From: Muricea muricata
Lineage: Eukaryota; Cnidaria; Anthozoa; Malacalcyonacea; Plexauridae
Assembly (NCBI GenBank): GCA_963855995.1
Contig: OY979717.1
Location: 38,436,680-38,500,679, forward strand
Reading direction: 5' to 3'
DNA length: 64,000 nt
This document shows, one piece after another, positions 1 to 10,266 of the stretch. Each line of letters starts with the position of its first letter. The stretch's first letter is position 1. The position numbers and the translations under genes were made by a program. The notes under the pieces were generated by a model. The model was not told where the DNA came from. It was given only the letters and a program-made list of their open reading frames with translations, and ran no database searches.

Positions 1-1840
1 AACAAAGCTTTCCACCATTACGAGTTCTGTCCTGCGAGTATGTGGACCCCTTTCGCGAAGATAAAGCTATGTTAAGCAACAAACGCTGCTACAATTGTAA
101 TCAGCCTGGTCATGTGAAAAAGAACGGCCCCACTACAAACAATCCCAAAAAGGAACACAAACCGAAGTTGCCCCCCAACACCGAAGTTTGCCTGCTTTGG
201 AATCCAAGGTCTGCCCCACACTGTTTACTTCTCGCCAACATGTATGTTTAGTGTGTAAAAAGAAAGGATGTAAACAATTATTACACAAAGACAAACAGAC
301 ATCTACAGAAAGTCAATTAGAAGATAAGCTGTCAAGTAAGTTTCAGGCACAGTTTGATAGTCTTCGTTCCAAGTTAGAAAGTGTAATCCCAAATCCCACC
401 CCTCCCACCTCACCACCCCCACCACCCATGCCCACCAAGAACAAACCACCACCCACTGATTACCCCCTGTTTGGCATGCCATCTCTTGCAACGCATTCTG
501 TGGAAATCCCTGATTTAAGCAAGAAATATACAATGTGGGCTAAAGTTACATCAGCCAGCCTGGAACTTTCCCTTCCTCTTGATAGTTGCTGTTCAGTATC
601 TCTGTGCAGCTTAAACCATGCTGAACGTGTCCAGCAATTGCATCCTGATCTGAAAATGACTCAACTTACCAAACCAGTTGCAATTAATGTTGCTAATGAA
701 GATGTCGTTTTACAAGGCATTGCCCTGCAAGATGTTCCTATCACCTGGGCGCCAAGGAAATCATCTATTCACGCAATGTTAGTTGTTCCAAAATTGGCGT
801 GGCACATTTTGTTTGGCAACAATCATTTAGAAGCCACTGATGTAATTGTTAAACACAAAGAGAGAATTGTTAGTTTCACACACCCCCAAATGCAATTTGC
901 AATCAAATGTCCATGCGAACCACCTGTCTGACCTTCTGGTAGAGTTGAAACCAATGTTGTCTCCCTAAGCACCATTGTCGAAACCCCTCAAAAATTACTA
1001 CCTGGCATAAACGTTACTCAAACCTGTTTAACGTTGGCTACTATCACTAGTGTGTTGCTATCACCTGTCCTTTCAACCATGTTAGCTGACACAATACAGT
1101 CCTTTGGTAACCAATGTTGGATTGAATCTAGCCCATTTCTGACATCTAGACATCTACATGTCATTCCCGGCCCTTTAAACCTTGATCAAATATGCCACGA
1201 GACCACCGCGTTTCACCCACCTTACGTCAATACTAAATGCTGCAGCAGCAAATTCGCTGACCAATCGAGTGCTGTAGAAATCGAGTCTGACCAAAGATTT
1301 TATATCAACCTTGCTGTCTATAATCAAAGCAAGCAACCACAAACTTTACCCAGTGGTGAGGTCGCCACTATTACACATGACAGATGCCCATAGAGCTGAC
1401 CTTTTCGTTGCTGCCTCTGACACTGCCTCAGACATGGCTACTGAAGCTGTTGAACACCTGGAACAAGTACACCTGCACCAAAACTTTTATCGCAATACCT
1501 TAGAGAGAAAAAACCAAAACCGTAAAACTCTACCTAATCCATTTCAAAGTTTCAATCCATCCCATGCTCAGAAAGAAATGAACATTGCATTTCACTACAA
1601 TGCTATCTCATGTTTCAGTCAGTTTACCAACCTCTACTGTGCTAACCATTCTGCACTGATGGATGAGGATCGTGACTTACCCCCACTGAGTGACGTTAGC
1701 CTTGACCCATTTTCGCTGGAATACCAAGACATGTTTATTGATGCTGTTCATTTGCATGATAGTTGTACTCTCTCCACTGCACAAAAAATTGAACTTGAAT
1801 CGCTTATTCGAAAGTATATATTGTATTATGTTTTAATCAT
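1..1840 (+). pseudogene. Decayed Ty3-like retroelement: gag zinc knuckle and retropepsin
   Basis: This is the end of a Gag and the protease part of an LTR-type retroelement; it enters from outside the window. Positions 42-251 encode a CCHC-like knuckle, CYNCNQPGH, whose last Cys is replaced by Gly. A frame change near 185 leads to a second Cys cluster (CLVCKKKGC) and a Pro-rich linker. A retropepsin-like domain follows: LPLDSCCSVSL sits where D-T/S-G would be, and LFGNNHL matches the second conserved protease segment. A TGA at 929-931 interrupts the frame, which then continues to about 1390. A second frame change near 1380 leads to a segment ending in a Q-K-x-E-L-x2-L-I-x-K-Y pattern, as seen just before the RT of Ty3 elements. 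No RT follows, so the copy is truncated. The unusual DSCC at the active site is either lineage-specific or damage. Confidence 0.6.
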
Positions 1841-2276
1841 TTGTAGTGTTCACTGAGAAATTAACAGATGTGTCATAAAAACAGTTCTGAGCAAAGTATT
1901 CACCCAGTTCAATGGGGCAGATGAAATACTGTCGCAAGGTATAGTATTATCTGGGTTTTCTCATTCTATCTATTACTAATAGACAATACCAATTATGAAA
2001 TTTCATACCGTTATTTAACAGCTAAGACCAGAACGCTTTGCAGAGATTACTGTATATTGCAATTGAGTCTGAATTTTGGCAAAGTGGAGAGTGGACTTAG
2101 CATTGGTTTAATAGTGTTGAATTATAATTGAAACATCATAATGGGTATGGTCCATTGCTTATTGTACTTGGTTAGCTATATTAGGTGCCAATTCTTTGTA
2201 AATTGAAATTTGTGTGTGTTATTCTTGGGTTTCACTACACAATTATGATTAGAATCTAACTGGAAATGTCTTTGTA
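1841..2276. other. AT-rich stretch without a recognised gene
   Basis: No coding sequence is recognised here. It ends with a pyrimidine-containing tract and TTTGTAG immediately before the first helicase-like codons at 2277. That would fit an intron acceptor, but no matching upstream helicase exon is seen. Confidence 0.4.
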
Positions 2277-3250
2277 GCAACTCCAACAGGTTTTCTAGCT
2301 ACCCGATTTAAAGATCAATTTACAGATGATATTAATGCTGATACCATTCATGCAGACTTTCATTACCCTGTATTGCCACAAGAACGACCCGGTTACAACT
2401 GTAATTTGTGAAATTATGATCTTATTGTTATTGACGAACTTTCTACGGTCTCAGTCAAAACATTCTAACATATTCTCACAACAATCTTTGAATTGCCTAT
2501 CTGCCAATTGTCTTGTTAGCTGGTGATGACTACCAGTTACAACCAATTGAGAATATTGATGACAAAATTCAAACAACCAAAACAGCGATGAGATGTGAAC
2601 AATTATCAATGATAATGAATAAAGTAATCCTCACAGAGCAACATAGAAATAATGATGATGATTATGGGAAATTCTTAAACCATATTAGGTCTTGGCACCC
2701 ATCGCAACACCTTCTTGACCAGATACAGAAAGATCGAATACTTTTTAATGAAGAGCCAAGTGACAAAGACATCCTCCAGGCATTAATGAATTACCCTAAT
2801 AGCACTGTTATCACTGTTTCACACAAAGCAGCGAATCGCATTAACCAAGTGGTTTTGGAAAGCATCTTGGACAAGTCTTTACTTTTAGATTATGGCAAAT
2901 GTGGTTGTGATTTGTCTACAATACCTCTTTACAAAGGCATGAGAGTCATGATCACTCAAAATAGAAATAAACAGCTCTCTGTTGTGAACAGGCAGGTGGC
3001 CCATGTCCTTCAAATGGAATAACAATGTTGTCCAAGTATATCCAGTGTCATTCCCAAATGACGATGGCTCTCTAAAAACTGTGTTGCCATTCATGCCAGC
3101 ATATGCACTAATAATCCCCAAAGCACAAGGGCAGACATTAAACGAGACTATTGTGTGGATGGAGCTATTGTAGCACCAGGAGGGGCATATGTTGCATTAT
3201 CCTGCTGTGGAAAGCTTGAAAATATACATTCTATAACACAAATGCTGTCT
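2277..3250 (+). pseudogene. PIF1-like DNA helicase relic
   Basis: This is the middle and C-terminal part of a PIF1-family 5'-3' DNA helicase of the type carried by mobile elements. Reading across stops and frame changes, I see ATPTGFLATRF, a Walker B-like segment YDLIVIDELSTVS, the QxQP segment AGDDYQLQPIE at 2520-2552, the family landmark LTEQHRN near 2630, VSHKAANRIN, and a terminal motif P-A-Y-A-L-x-I-x-K-A-Q-G-Q-T-L near 3095-3145 followed by GGAYVALS in another frame. The Walker A part is missing upstream. Stops near 2408 and 2465 and frame changes near 2513, 3020 and 3165 make it a pseudogene. It lies upstream of a companion-protein gene, the same order as in the large array. Confidence 0.75.
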
Positions 3251-3618
3251 TCTCAAGTCACACATATGTCACTTCTATAATAGGGACCATATGCAACAAA
3301 AAAAGAACAACACTGGACAACACTTACATAAATAAACTCTTTGAATATCTACTGAAGTCTTCTCGTCTATTGGCTTTCATATAAATATAGAAATCATATA
3401 TCACTTAAAAAACCTTAACATTTCTAGAATTTTTTAAACAGCTGGTAAATGATATGCTAAACATTGAATTATGGCTTTCATTTCTGCTATAGGATTAATC
3501 TTATTGTATTGGCAGCAGTTTTCAAAAGTTATTTTTCTAATTGCATAATGATCATTGTGAATTGACACTAAGTAATTAGGACCTATTAATATCAATGAAA
3601 CACTTTTTATTTTTGTAG
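3251..3618. other. AT-rich spacer
   Basis: No gene is recognised between the helicase relic and the companion-protein copy. Short minus-strand open stretches show no family motif. Confidence 0.4.
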
Positions 3619-4530
3619 ATGAGCAAGTTCTCGCCCAAGAAAACACAAGGGAAATCTCCAGGGGTTCAATGGTGGCAGCAGTACGCCAGAAGCTTCGTGA
3701 CACCATACGGAGAAGCAGAAATGGCACCTGACCCATCAAAAATATTTAATCGACTGCGGCCATTAACCTGTGAATGGTTTATCTGGCCCGATGTGGCCTT
3801 GCCAAAATATAGTCACACTATGACTGCTAATATTCCCATTCTGGAAAAACATGGGGAAAAAATCTTAAATGAATCATTGGCTCCCCAAATTAAGAGTTAT
3901 TTTGAACCCATCTGACAAAGGATGAATGCACTGAATAAAAAAATAACAAGGCATCTCCAACCAGCACAGATGCTAAAAACGTCCTACGTTCCATGCTTGA
4001 CAAGCATTGCATTTTCAAGGTTTCTGGAGCAATGTTCGCAATGGCCATTAATTACCTAGTGTCGACCTCTACTGTCTGCCATCCAAAGCAATTTTGCTAG
4101 CTTCTGATCGGTAAAAACAGCAGTGAAGCGGCATGTTTCTGTTAGCTGGGAGATGTACAATCAGTGAAGAAGTATGTAGTACATCCTTTTAGAAGACAGA
4201 GCAGCGAAACCCTGTCCAGAAAGGCTTCCAAGGTTGTAACAAAGGCTTTTGGCAAAAGTCTGTCAAACTCAGAGTCAGATTCTGAAGGAGAACAAACTTC
4301 TACGTCGACAAAAACACACTGCTCGCGTGGAAAAGAGAAAAAACTGCACGGAAACAACCAAGGACATGCAAGCCACCTGTGAAAATGTCTTCATCAGAAG
4401 ATCAAGATTCATCATCTCATGAAGAATACAAATGCAAAAGATCTGCAAAAAAGAAGTGACATGAAATCCAGAATCTTGTTGATGAACTTGAATGCAAGGT
4501 TCAAACACCAAGTAAGAAAACCAAAAAGTG
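3619..4530 (+). pseudogene. Companion-protein family, lineage 1
   Basis: Function unknown. The copy starts MSKFSPKK and shows the family N-terminus (W-W-Q-Q-Y, PYGEAEMAPDP) and core CEWFIWPDVAL at 3769-3801, where the other lineages have CEW or CKW followed by LRPKVA. After a stop at 3913-3915 the homology continues in other frames: ISGAMFAMAINYLV near 4022-4065 matches SAMFATAVQLIV of the array copies, and VKKYVVHPFRRQ near 4165-4200 matches MRDFIVSSVLGRK. The tail from 4240 is Ser/Asp/Glu-rich (SNSESDSEGEQ, then SSSEDQDSSSHEE in another frame) and ends lysine-rich (PSKKTKK), like the array gene. An acidic-then-basic tail would suit a nuclear DNA- or histone-associated protein; that is inference. 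Several stops and frame changes mark it as a pseudogene. It lies about 370 bp after a PIF1-like relic. Confidence 0.6.
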
Positions 4531-5747
4531 AAAACACGTGAAATAATTGTCCCGAACAGTAAAAAAGGGGGCAAAATTTACATTTTCAACTACTAATTTA
4601 TTTATGGTGCTTAAAATTTCATTACTAATATGGGTGCATAATATACATTGAAAAAAACCCACAAAAAAAACAAAAAAATGAAAAAAAAAACAAACAATAT
4701 TTGTAAATATACACCTGTTTATGTTAAGTGAAATTAAATATAGTAATTGCAAATAATGTTAAGGGGTTTTAAGGGTAATAATTAGGATATGTGAAGGTAA
4801 ATAAAGTGCAAATACGGTAAAAATAATTGAATAAAAACGAAAACACAAAAGAGAAAAAACTAATGGAAAAAAATATTTGTAAATACATCTTGTTATGTTA
4901 AGGTGAAATGATATTTTGAACTTAAATACAAGTAATGGGGATAAAATTGGTTAATATGGGGATTATAAATGGTTATATTTGTACATAAAGTTGAAACAAA
5001 GAAAAGGACAAAAGAAGAGAAACGCCAAAAAAGACTGTAACTATATATATCTGTTATCTTAATTTACGTTTGTCTTTTCTTGCCCAATTCACTATATAGG
5101 CTTTACCAAAATCTGAAAACAACCTATTCACATTCTGCTTATGTCCAAAGTTTTTATTAAGCAATAACAAAAAGTGTAAACAAATCACATAAAACTCACA
5201 TTTTACTTACATTTAATTACCTTTTATTTACCCCACTTTCACTTAATTCACTTTCACTTAATTCAATTTCAATTCTGTGTCAAACTCATTTGGAAAACAC
5301 ACCTCCCCTATTTTTCTAAAAACTCTTCTGAATTTGCCCTTACTATATGGACTTACTTATCAGCAATTGCTACATGATAGAAATATAAAGGGAAGAACAT
5401 TGAAAAAACCACAGTTATTCATCATTCCAATTTGTTATTGACGTTTGCACAGGTTTTTGCTATTGCCTTACATGAAGTTTACGTGGAAGTTCAATTACAT
5501 CATTATATATTACGTTTCATTACATTATTATTGTAACTTTTGTGGTCATTTACAATTGGTTTTCAAAGTTTGGTAATTTTGTAGGCATAGGATAGATCTT
5601 CACGTCCTGAAAGTTTCATCAAAGTGCAAAAGGCAGATTTCGAGATATTTTCGGTTGAATTTTCAACTTTGCATACATTTGATAAGGCACCTCAACATAA
5701 AATCGCGTTTTTATATCTCTGGAATAGTAGCACATAGGAAGCTCAAA
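4531..5747. other. AT-rich non-coding region with small internal repeats
   Basis: No gene is recognised. A diverged duplication places AATATTTGTAAATATACA (about 4696) and AATATTTGTAAATACATC (about 4871) roughly 175 bp apart, both followed by a TTATGTTAAG-type segment. A short tandem repeat of TTTCACTTAATTCA lies at about 5247-5275. Confidence 0.5.
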
Positions 5748-5965
5748 CTTGGCAGCAGTGGCGGATCTAGCGTAGGTCAAAATAAATTACTACAGCTCAT
5801 TCTTGGATATATTTATATTTTAAAACACCTTCAAAGGAATTTCATTGGTAAGATTTTATTCTTTGGAAAATCATAACCAATGACATTGTTATAAAGTTAT
5901 TTGAATTTAAAATTGGGCTGCTATAATTTATTTTGACCTACGCTGGATCCGCCACTGCTTGGCAG
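5748..5965. repeat. 8-bp target-site duplications flanking the hAT MITE
   Basis: CTTGGCAG occurs at 5748-5755 and again at 5958-5965, exactly outside the inverted termini. An 8-bp duplication is the hallmark length for hAT transposition. Confidence 0.9.
5756..5957. mobile_element. hAT-type MITE, 202 bp
   Basis: The element starts CAGTGGCGGATC and ends with its inverse, GATCCGCCACTG. The terminal inverted repeats extend for about 35-45 bp, through the GCGTAGGTCAAAATAAATTA segment, with very few mismatches. The interior is AT-rich and has no transposase, so the element is non-autonomous. Perfect 8-bp target duplications and a CAGTG terminus fit the hAT superfamily. Near-identical termini suggest a fairly recent insertion. 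Confidence 0.92.
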
Positions 5966-5999
5966 GTTTAAAGCTTTTATGAATATAACATTGTGTGCA

Positions 6000-7460
6000 A
6001 AATGTGAACGCAATAGCTTTAAAACTGGAGGAGGTATTAAAAGAAATACTTTCAATATATGGTGGCCATATTGGATTTTGCAAATTCATAGTTTTCGACT
6101 TATAGCAACTGAAATCGTTATTTTAAATCGCATTGAAACATATTGGGATAATGTTTTATTTCTAAGGAATAGTTAACATGGGCTAATCGCCTTACAAGTT
6201 CTCTACAATTCTGTTGATGAATCAAAGAATTTCACAATTTAGCCATGGTGGCCATCTTGGATTTCACATTTATTTGACATTGAATATGAATCAATTGGCC
6301 AGTTCTAAATTTTCAAATATTTCACTGAAGAAATTGGTATATTGTGGAAACCTTTATCTGTACATGACATATGTGCTGACAATGTTTGAACCATATCCTT
6401 GAAATACTTTCTTTAAAAATTACCAAAATGTGTCTGTCATATGCCATTTTTGTGTTGCACAATATGCATCAATTTCCCAGTTCTAAATTTTGAAATGTTT
6501 TACTGGGCAACTTGATATATTGTGGAAACCTTTATCTGTACATGAGATATGTCCTGACAAAGTTTGAACCATATCCTCAAAATACTTTCTTTAAAAATTG
6601 ACAAAATGTGTCTGCCATATGTCATTTATGTGTGACACAATATGCATCAATTTTGCAATTCTAAATTTTAAAATATTTTAGTGGGCAACTTGATATATTG
6701 TGAAAACCTTTATCTGTCCATGACATATGTGCTCACAAAGTTTGAACCATATCCTTGAAATACTTTCTTTAAAAATTACCAAAATGTGTCTGTCATATGC
6801 CATTTTTGTGTCACACAATATGCATCAATTTCTAAATTTTGAAATGTTTTACTGGGCAACTTGATATATTGTGGAAACCTTTAGCTGTGCATGAGATATG
6901 TGCTGACAAAGTTTGAACCATATCCTCAAAATACTTTCTTTAAAAATTGACAAAATGTGTCTGTCATGTCATTTATGTGTGACACAATATGCATCAATTT
7001 TGCAATTCTAGATTTTAAAATATTTTAGTCGGCAACTTGATGTATTGTGGAAAGCTTTATCTGTGCATGAGATATGTGCTGACAAAGTTTAAACCATATC
7101 CTTGAAATACTTTCTTTAAAAATTACCAAAATGTGTCTGTCATATGCCATTTTTGTGTCACACAATATGCATCAATTTCCCAATTCTAAATTTTGAAACG
7201 TTTACTGGGCAAAACTTGGTATATTGTGGAAAGCTTTATCTGTGCATGAGATATGTGCTGACAAAGTTTGAGCCATATCCTTGAAATACTTTCTTTAAAA
7301 ATTGCCAAAATGTGTCAGTCATATGCAATTTTTGTGTCACACAATATGCATCAATTTCCCAATTCTAAATTTTGAAATGTTTTACTGGGCAACTTGATAT
7401 ATTGTGGAAACCTTTATCTGTGCATGAGATATGTGCTGACAAAGTTTCACAAGTTGACTT
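6000..7460. repeat. Tandem satellite, monomer about 178 bp
   Basis: The landmark AATATGCATC occurs at 6461, 6639, 6817, 6986, 7164 and 7343, giving steps of 178, 178, 169, 178 and 179 bp. A diverged copy, AATATGAATC, lies at about 6282. Each monomer carries a CTTGATATATTGTGGAAA segment, a GACAAAGTTTGAACCATATCC segment and an ACTTTCTTTAAAAATT segment. Two older, diverged monomers with GGTGGCCATATTGGATTTT (6062) and GGTGGCCATCTTGGATTTC (6246) precede them. Even and odd copies differ in a shared way (ACCAAAATGTG against GACAAAATGTG), hinting at a dimeric higher-order pattern. The array ends near 7448. No coding potential is seen. Confidence 0.88.
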
Positions 7461-7604
7461 GAAATAGTCTATTCACAGTGGCCATCAATACTATTGCTAC
7501 ATGCCATTCCAATCAAATCAATGAATTTGAGAAATACTTAGTGGAAGTAGTGTGGAAGCACGATGTCGTTTTGAAAAGATGACATTTTGTTAAATTTCGT
7601 GCAT

Positions 7605-8160
7605 ACAAATGAGCGCTTTGGGCAATATAAATAACATGCTATAATTTTTTCACAATTAATATTTGGTACGATTTTTCCAGTTATAATTTTGTTTGATAAA
7701 CAAAAATTGCATCTAATTTTTACTCATTTTATCAGTCTTTACCTGGTACTTGTGGCGAATGTAAGGAAGGCAATATCATTTACGGTATTATAATACATAG
7801 TGGCTCAGTGAAACACACACTCTATTTACAAACTATATTTTCCCTTTCAAGAACAAATAAAAAGTAAAGAAAGGCATTTTGCTGTATTAAGCGCAGAGTA
7901 ATGAGCGGTTTTTGCCATAGAGATAACATGTTATAATAGTTTCAGGATTAATATTTGCTACGTTTTTTGCAGTTCTAATTTTGCATCATAAACAACTATT
8001 GCGTTAGAGTTTTTTACCCATGTTATAATTGTTTAATTGGTAATTCAGGCGAATTAAAGACGACAATATTATTTAGAATATTATATACTGCTGCAGGGAA
8101 ATATATATTTTATTTCTAAACTATATTTTGACTTCGAAGGAAAGCTCCGCCAATTTTAGT
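7605..8160. repeat. Diverged tandem duplication, period about 290 bp
   Basis: The segments starting GAGCGCTTTGGGCAATA (7612) and GAGCGGTTTTTGCCATA (7902) remain alignable over most of their length: ATAACATG(C/T)TATAAT, ATTAATATTTG(G/C)TACG, a TAATTTTG-x-TAAACAA part, GGCGAAT, and AAACTATATTTT. Two old copies are present and neither shows a gene. Confidence 0.65.
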
Positions 8161-8290
8161 TTATTTTATATCCCTGCTGTTTTACAAACTATTATGTACT
8201 TAATTATATAATCCCTGTTGTTTTTCACTTTCCATGATACTCATTTGTCTGTGCAATAAATTATTAACTTACAACTACATATAACTTCAC

Positions 8291-8695
8291 ATGGCTAGAG
8301 CTCTGCCAACACCTACATCAGGTGAAGGTAAGGTGATCTATAGAACGACTTCTCTTGTGTTTAATTATAAAAACCTCTCAGAAAAAATAGCTCCTTTCCA
8401 AAATGATGTTCTTGTTCAGAAGAGAAAAGAAATTTTAGAACAAGAGAAATTTTTTAATGTCTACAGTATTACTCCTGCAGAAACAGATATTTTTGGTTCC
8501 GAAACTGTCACTGCTGTCTCATCTGCATTAAAGTATTGGGCTGAAAACGCCAGCTTTTACATATGTCAGCAGTGCCAATCAGTTGTCCCTGTAAAAATGC
8601 CGTACAATTTTATAAAGAGACCTCAAATAAGTCTAAGGAATAAATGCAGATGTACAAAAGCACGTTACCAAGTACCAAAAACCCAATCTAACACC
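8291..8695 (+). pseudogene. Zinc-ribbon protein (Cx2C...CxC) of the PIF1-linked element
   Basis: An open frame from MARALPTP to about residue 135 ends in a conserved segment: L-K-Y-W, then YICQQCQS, KMPYNFIKRP, and CRCTKARYQVP. The array gene near 26429 has the matching series F-W, YCSKCNS, KIMPYNFAKRP, CVCS, SRYVVP. The Cx2C...CxC spacing suggests a structural zinc site. Large transposon proteins with PIF1 helicases often carry a Cys-rich N-terminal module of this sort (DUF6570-like, tentative). This copy lacks everything after the ribbon: at about 8695 it changes into a companion-protein gene in another reading frame, so it is a fusion or deletion product. The frame stays open to 8758 through the junction. 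Confidence 0.5.
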
Positions 8696-9220
8696 AGAGA
8701 AAGCCAAGGCGGTGGCTTATTTCAAACAGTTTCCTTCGAACTTTCTGAAACCATATAGCCGTGCGGCAGAACCACCTACACAAGAGACGATCAATAAACG
8801 CACGAATTCCATGTCCTGCAAGTGGTTTCTTCGCCCTAAGGTCGCTATGAGTGAATTTGCTGCGATGATGGTCGAAAATCTATCGGTCTTAAAAGACCAC
8901 AAATCGCCTCTTGTGAAAACAAGTAAGTCACACACAGCTAGTCGAATCCATTTCACAGCCAGTCGAATCCAGCGAAGCGTTTCTTGGATGCACTGAACTC
9001 CCTCAACACAAAAACGGAAGCGAATCCTACAATCGATGATGTGAAAAAGGTCATGCATTACATCTATAATGAAAGCAACGCTATGGAGGAAATCGTGGAT
9101 GACATGTTTGTGCTGGGAGGCGCCATGTTTGCTACTGCAATACATTACATGGTCACCCGTAATGTACTTTCTGACCCCCAAGCCTATGCCACCAAGTTGG
9201 AGAGTGTTAGGATCAACTAA
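8696..9220 (+). pseudogene. Companion-protein family, lineage 2
   Basis: Function unknown. The readable series is AYFKQFPSNFLKPYSRAAEPP, then CKWFLRPKVAMSEF (8818-8859), then a frame change near 8970, then IVDDMFVLGGAMFATAIHYMV (9093-9155) and LSDPQAY. These match the array family (CEWLLRPKVALSE, IVDEIFHYDSAMFATAVQLIV, LVQDPEQ) in order and spacing, so the family is more diverse than the array alone. A 21-bp near-duplicate (CACAGCTAGTCGAATCCA and CACAGCCAGTCGAATCCA, about 8935 and 8957) sits at the frame change. The tail is missing: rDNA sequence begins directly after 9220. Confidence 0.6.
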
Positions 9221-9225
9221 CCTAT

Positions 9226-9272
9226 ATCCAACTGCTGCTCACATGGAAACTTTTTCCACTTCAGTCTTCAAA
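9226..9272 (-). rRNA. 28S rRNA internal fragment (displaced)
   Basis: The complement reads as the conserved LSU segment AACTTTGAAGACTGAAGTGG, then a CATGTGAGCAGCAGTTGG-like end. This belongs inside 28S but lies directly against the 18S fragment, so it marks a rearrangement. About 47 bp, not a functional gene. Confidence 0.75.
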
Positions 9273-9828
9273 GTTACGATGGCTGCTGGCACCAGACTTG
9301 TCCTCCAATTGGTCCTCGTTAAGAGATTTAAATTGTATTCATTCCAATTACAAGATTACAAAAAAGGATTGGGTAATTTGCACGCCTGCTGCCTTACTTG
9401 GATGTGGGCAGCCGTTTCTCAGGCTCCCTCTCCAGAGTCGAACCCTAATTCTCCGTCACCCGTTGCAATCATGGTAAGCCACTACCTTGCCATCGACAGT
9501 TGATAGGGCAGAAATTTGAATGAAACATCGCCGGCACAACAGAGAAGGCCATGCGATTCGAACAATTACTATGAATCACCAAGTGAGGAGCAGTTGCAAA
9601 GCTGCATTTGTTTTTAATCTAATAAATACATCCCTTCCATGAGAGTCTGGACTTTTTGCATGTGTTAGCTCTACAATTACTACGGTTATCCAAGTAGTAA
9701 GAGAGTACAATCAAATAAACGATAACTGATTTAATGAACCATTCGCAGTCTCACAGTACAAGTGCTTTTAGTTAAACATACACGGCTTAATCTTTGAGAC
9801 AGGCATATGATACTGGCAGGATCAACCA
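9273..9828 (-). rRNA. 18S rRNA 5' part, rearranged and deleted (pseudogene)
   Basis: The complement from 9828 starts with AACTGGTTGATCCTGCCAGT and runs through the GCTAACACATGC, GAATCGCATGGCC, GCCCTATCAACTGTCGATGG, GGGTGACGGAGAATTAGGG and GGCAGCAGGCGTGCAAATTA landmarks to the universal GGTGCCAGCAGCC near 9282. This is roughly the first third of 18S. About 50 nt seem to be missing between CCCAATCC and GTAATTGGAATGA (about 9358-9368). There are scattered substitutions and an abrupt switch to 28S sequence, so I call it a degenerate copy, not an expressed one. Confidence 0.9.
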
Positions 9829-10266
9829 GTTAAGTTTGCTGCAAAACAGAAATGTGAGGCATGTGCCACACGCTCGTGGCATGAAAGACAACCATCGCAC
9901 ATTTCGTGTTGTGTAGAGTACGTTCCATACGTTTCTCCCTTCCTCCCTTCTTCTCTCCCTCCCTCTTTCGCTCGCTCGCGTTGCTGCTCGCTCTCCTGTG
10001 CCTTTCCTTCTATTTTCCAACCCACGTGCATCCGTCTGACCAACGACAGTAATGAACGAGTGTAAAAGGAAAATCGTGCGAAACAGGGCAAAAGCATTGA
10101 AGCATCCTCCGGCCTGGCGTAATTCTAACGCGTCCCTCGATTGCCTCGTTGCACTATCCACGGAGGATTTTCCAACAGATAAAAACAAGGCAGGTAGGCA
10201 GTAAAAGGAGGGATTGAGGCACACGGACGATGTTGTGGTAGAAGTAAAAGAAAGGAAAAAAACACC
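9829..10266 (-). other. Short rDNA spacer (IGS/5' ETS-like)
   Basis: This stretch joins the 3' end of 28S to the 5' start of 18S in the transcribed direction, the normal order of adjacent rDNA repeats, so it should be intergenic or external transcribed spacer. It is only about 440 bp and has a striking C/T-rich stretch with CTCGCTCG at 9935-10010. Its brevity may reflect deletion. Confidence 0.6.

Noticed and set aside
4164..4382. Separate small Ser/Asp-rich protein gene
   Set aside because: Position, order and composition match the acidic tail of the companion family, so it is part of the relic starting at 3619.
6000..7460. CRISPR-like array
   Set aside because: Monomers are 178 bp with no short repeat/variable spacer structure, and the DNA is animal nuclear; it is a satellite.
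9069..9503. 144-codon plus-strand frame
   Set aside because: Runs from the companion gene in the wrong frame into antisense 18S/28S sequence.
9787..10224. 145-codon minus-strand frame with Arg/Glu-rich stretch
   Set aside because: It lies in rDNA spacer and the 18S start; the low-complexity translation comes from the C/T-rich tract.
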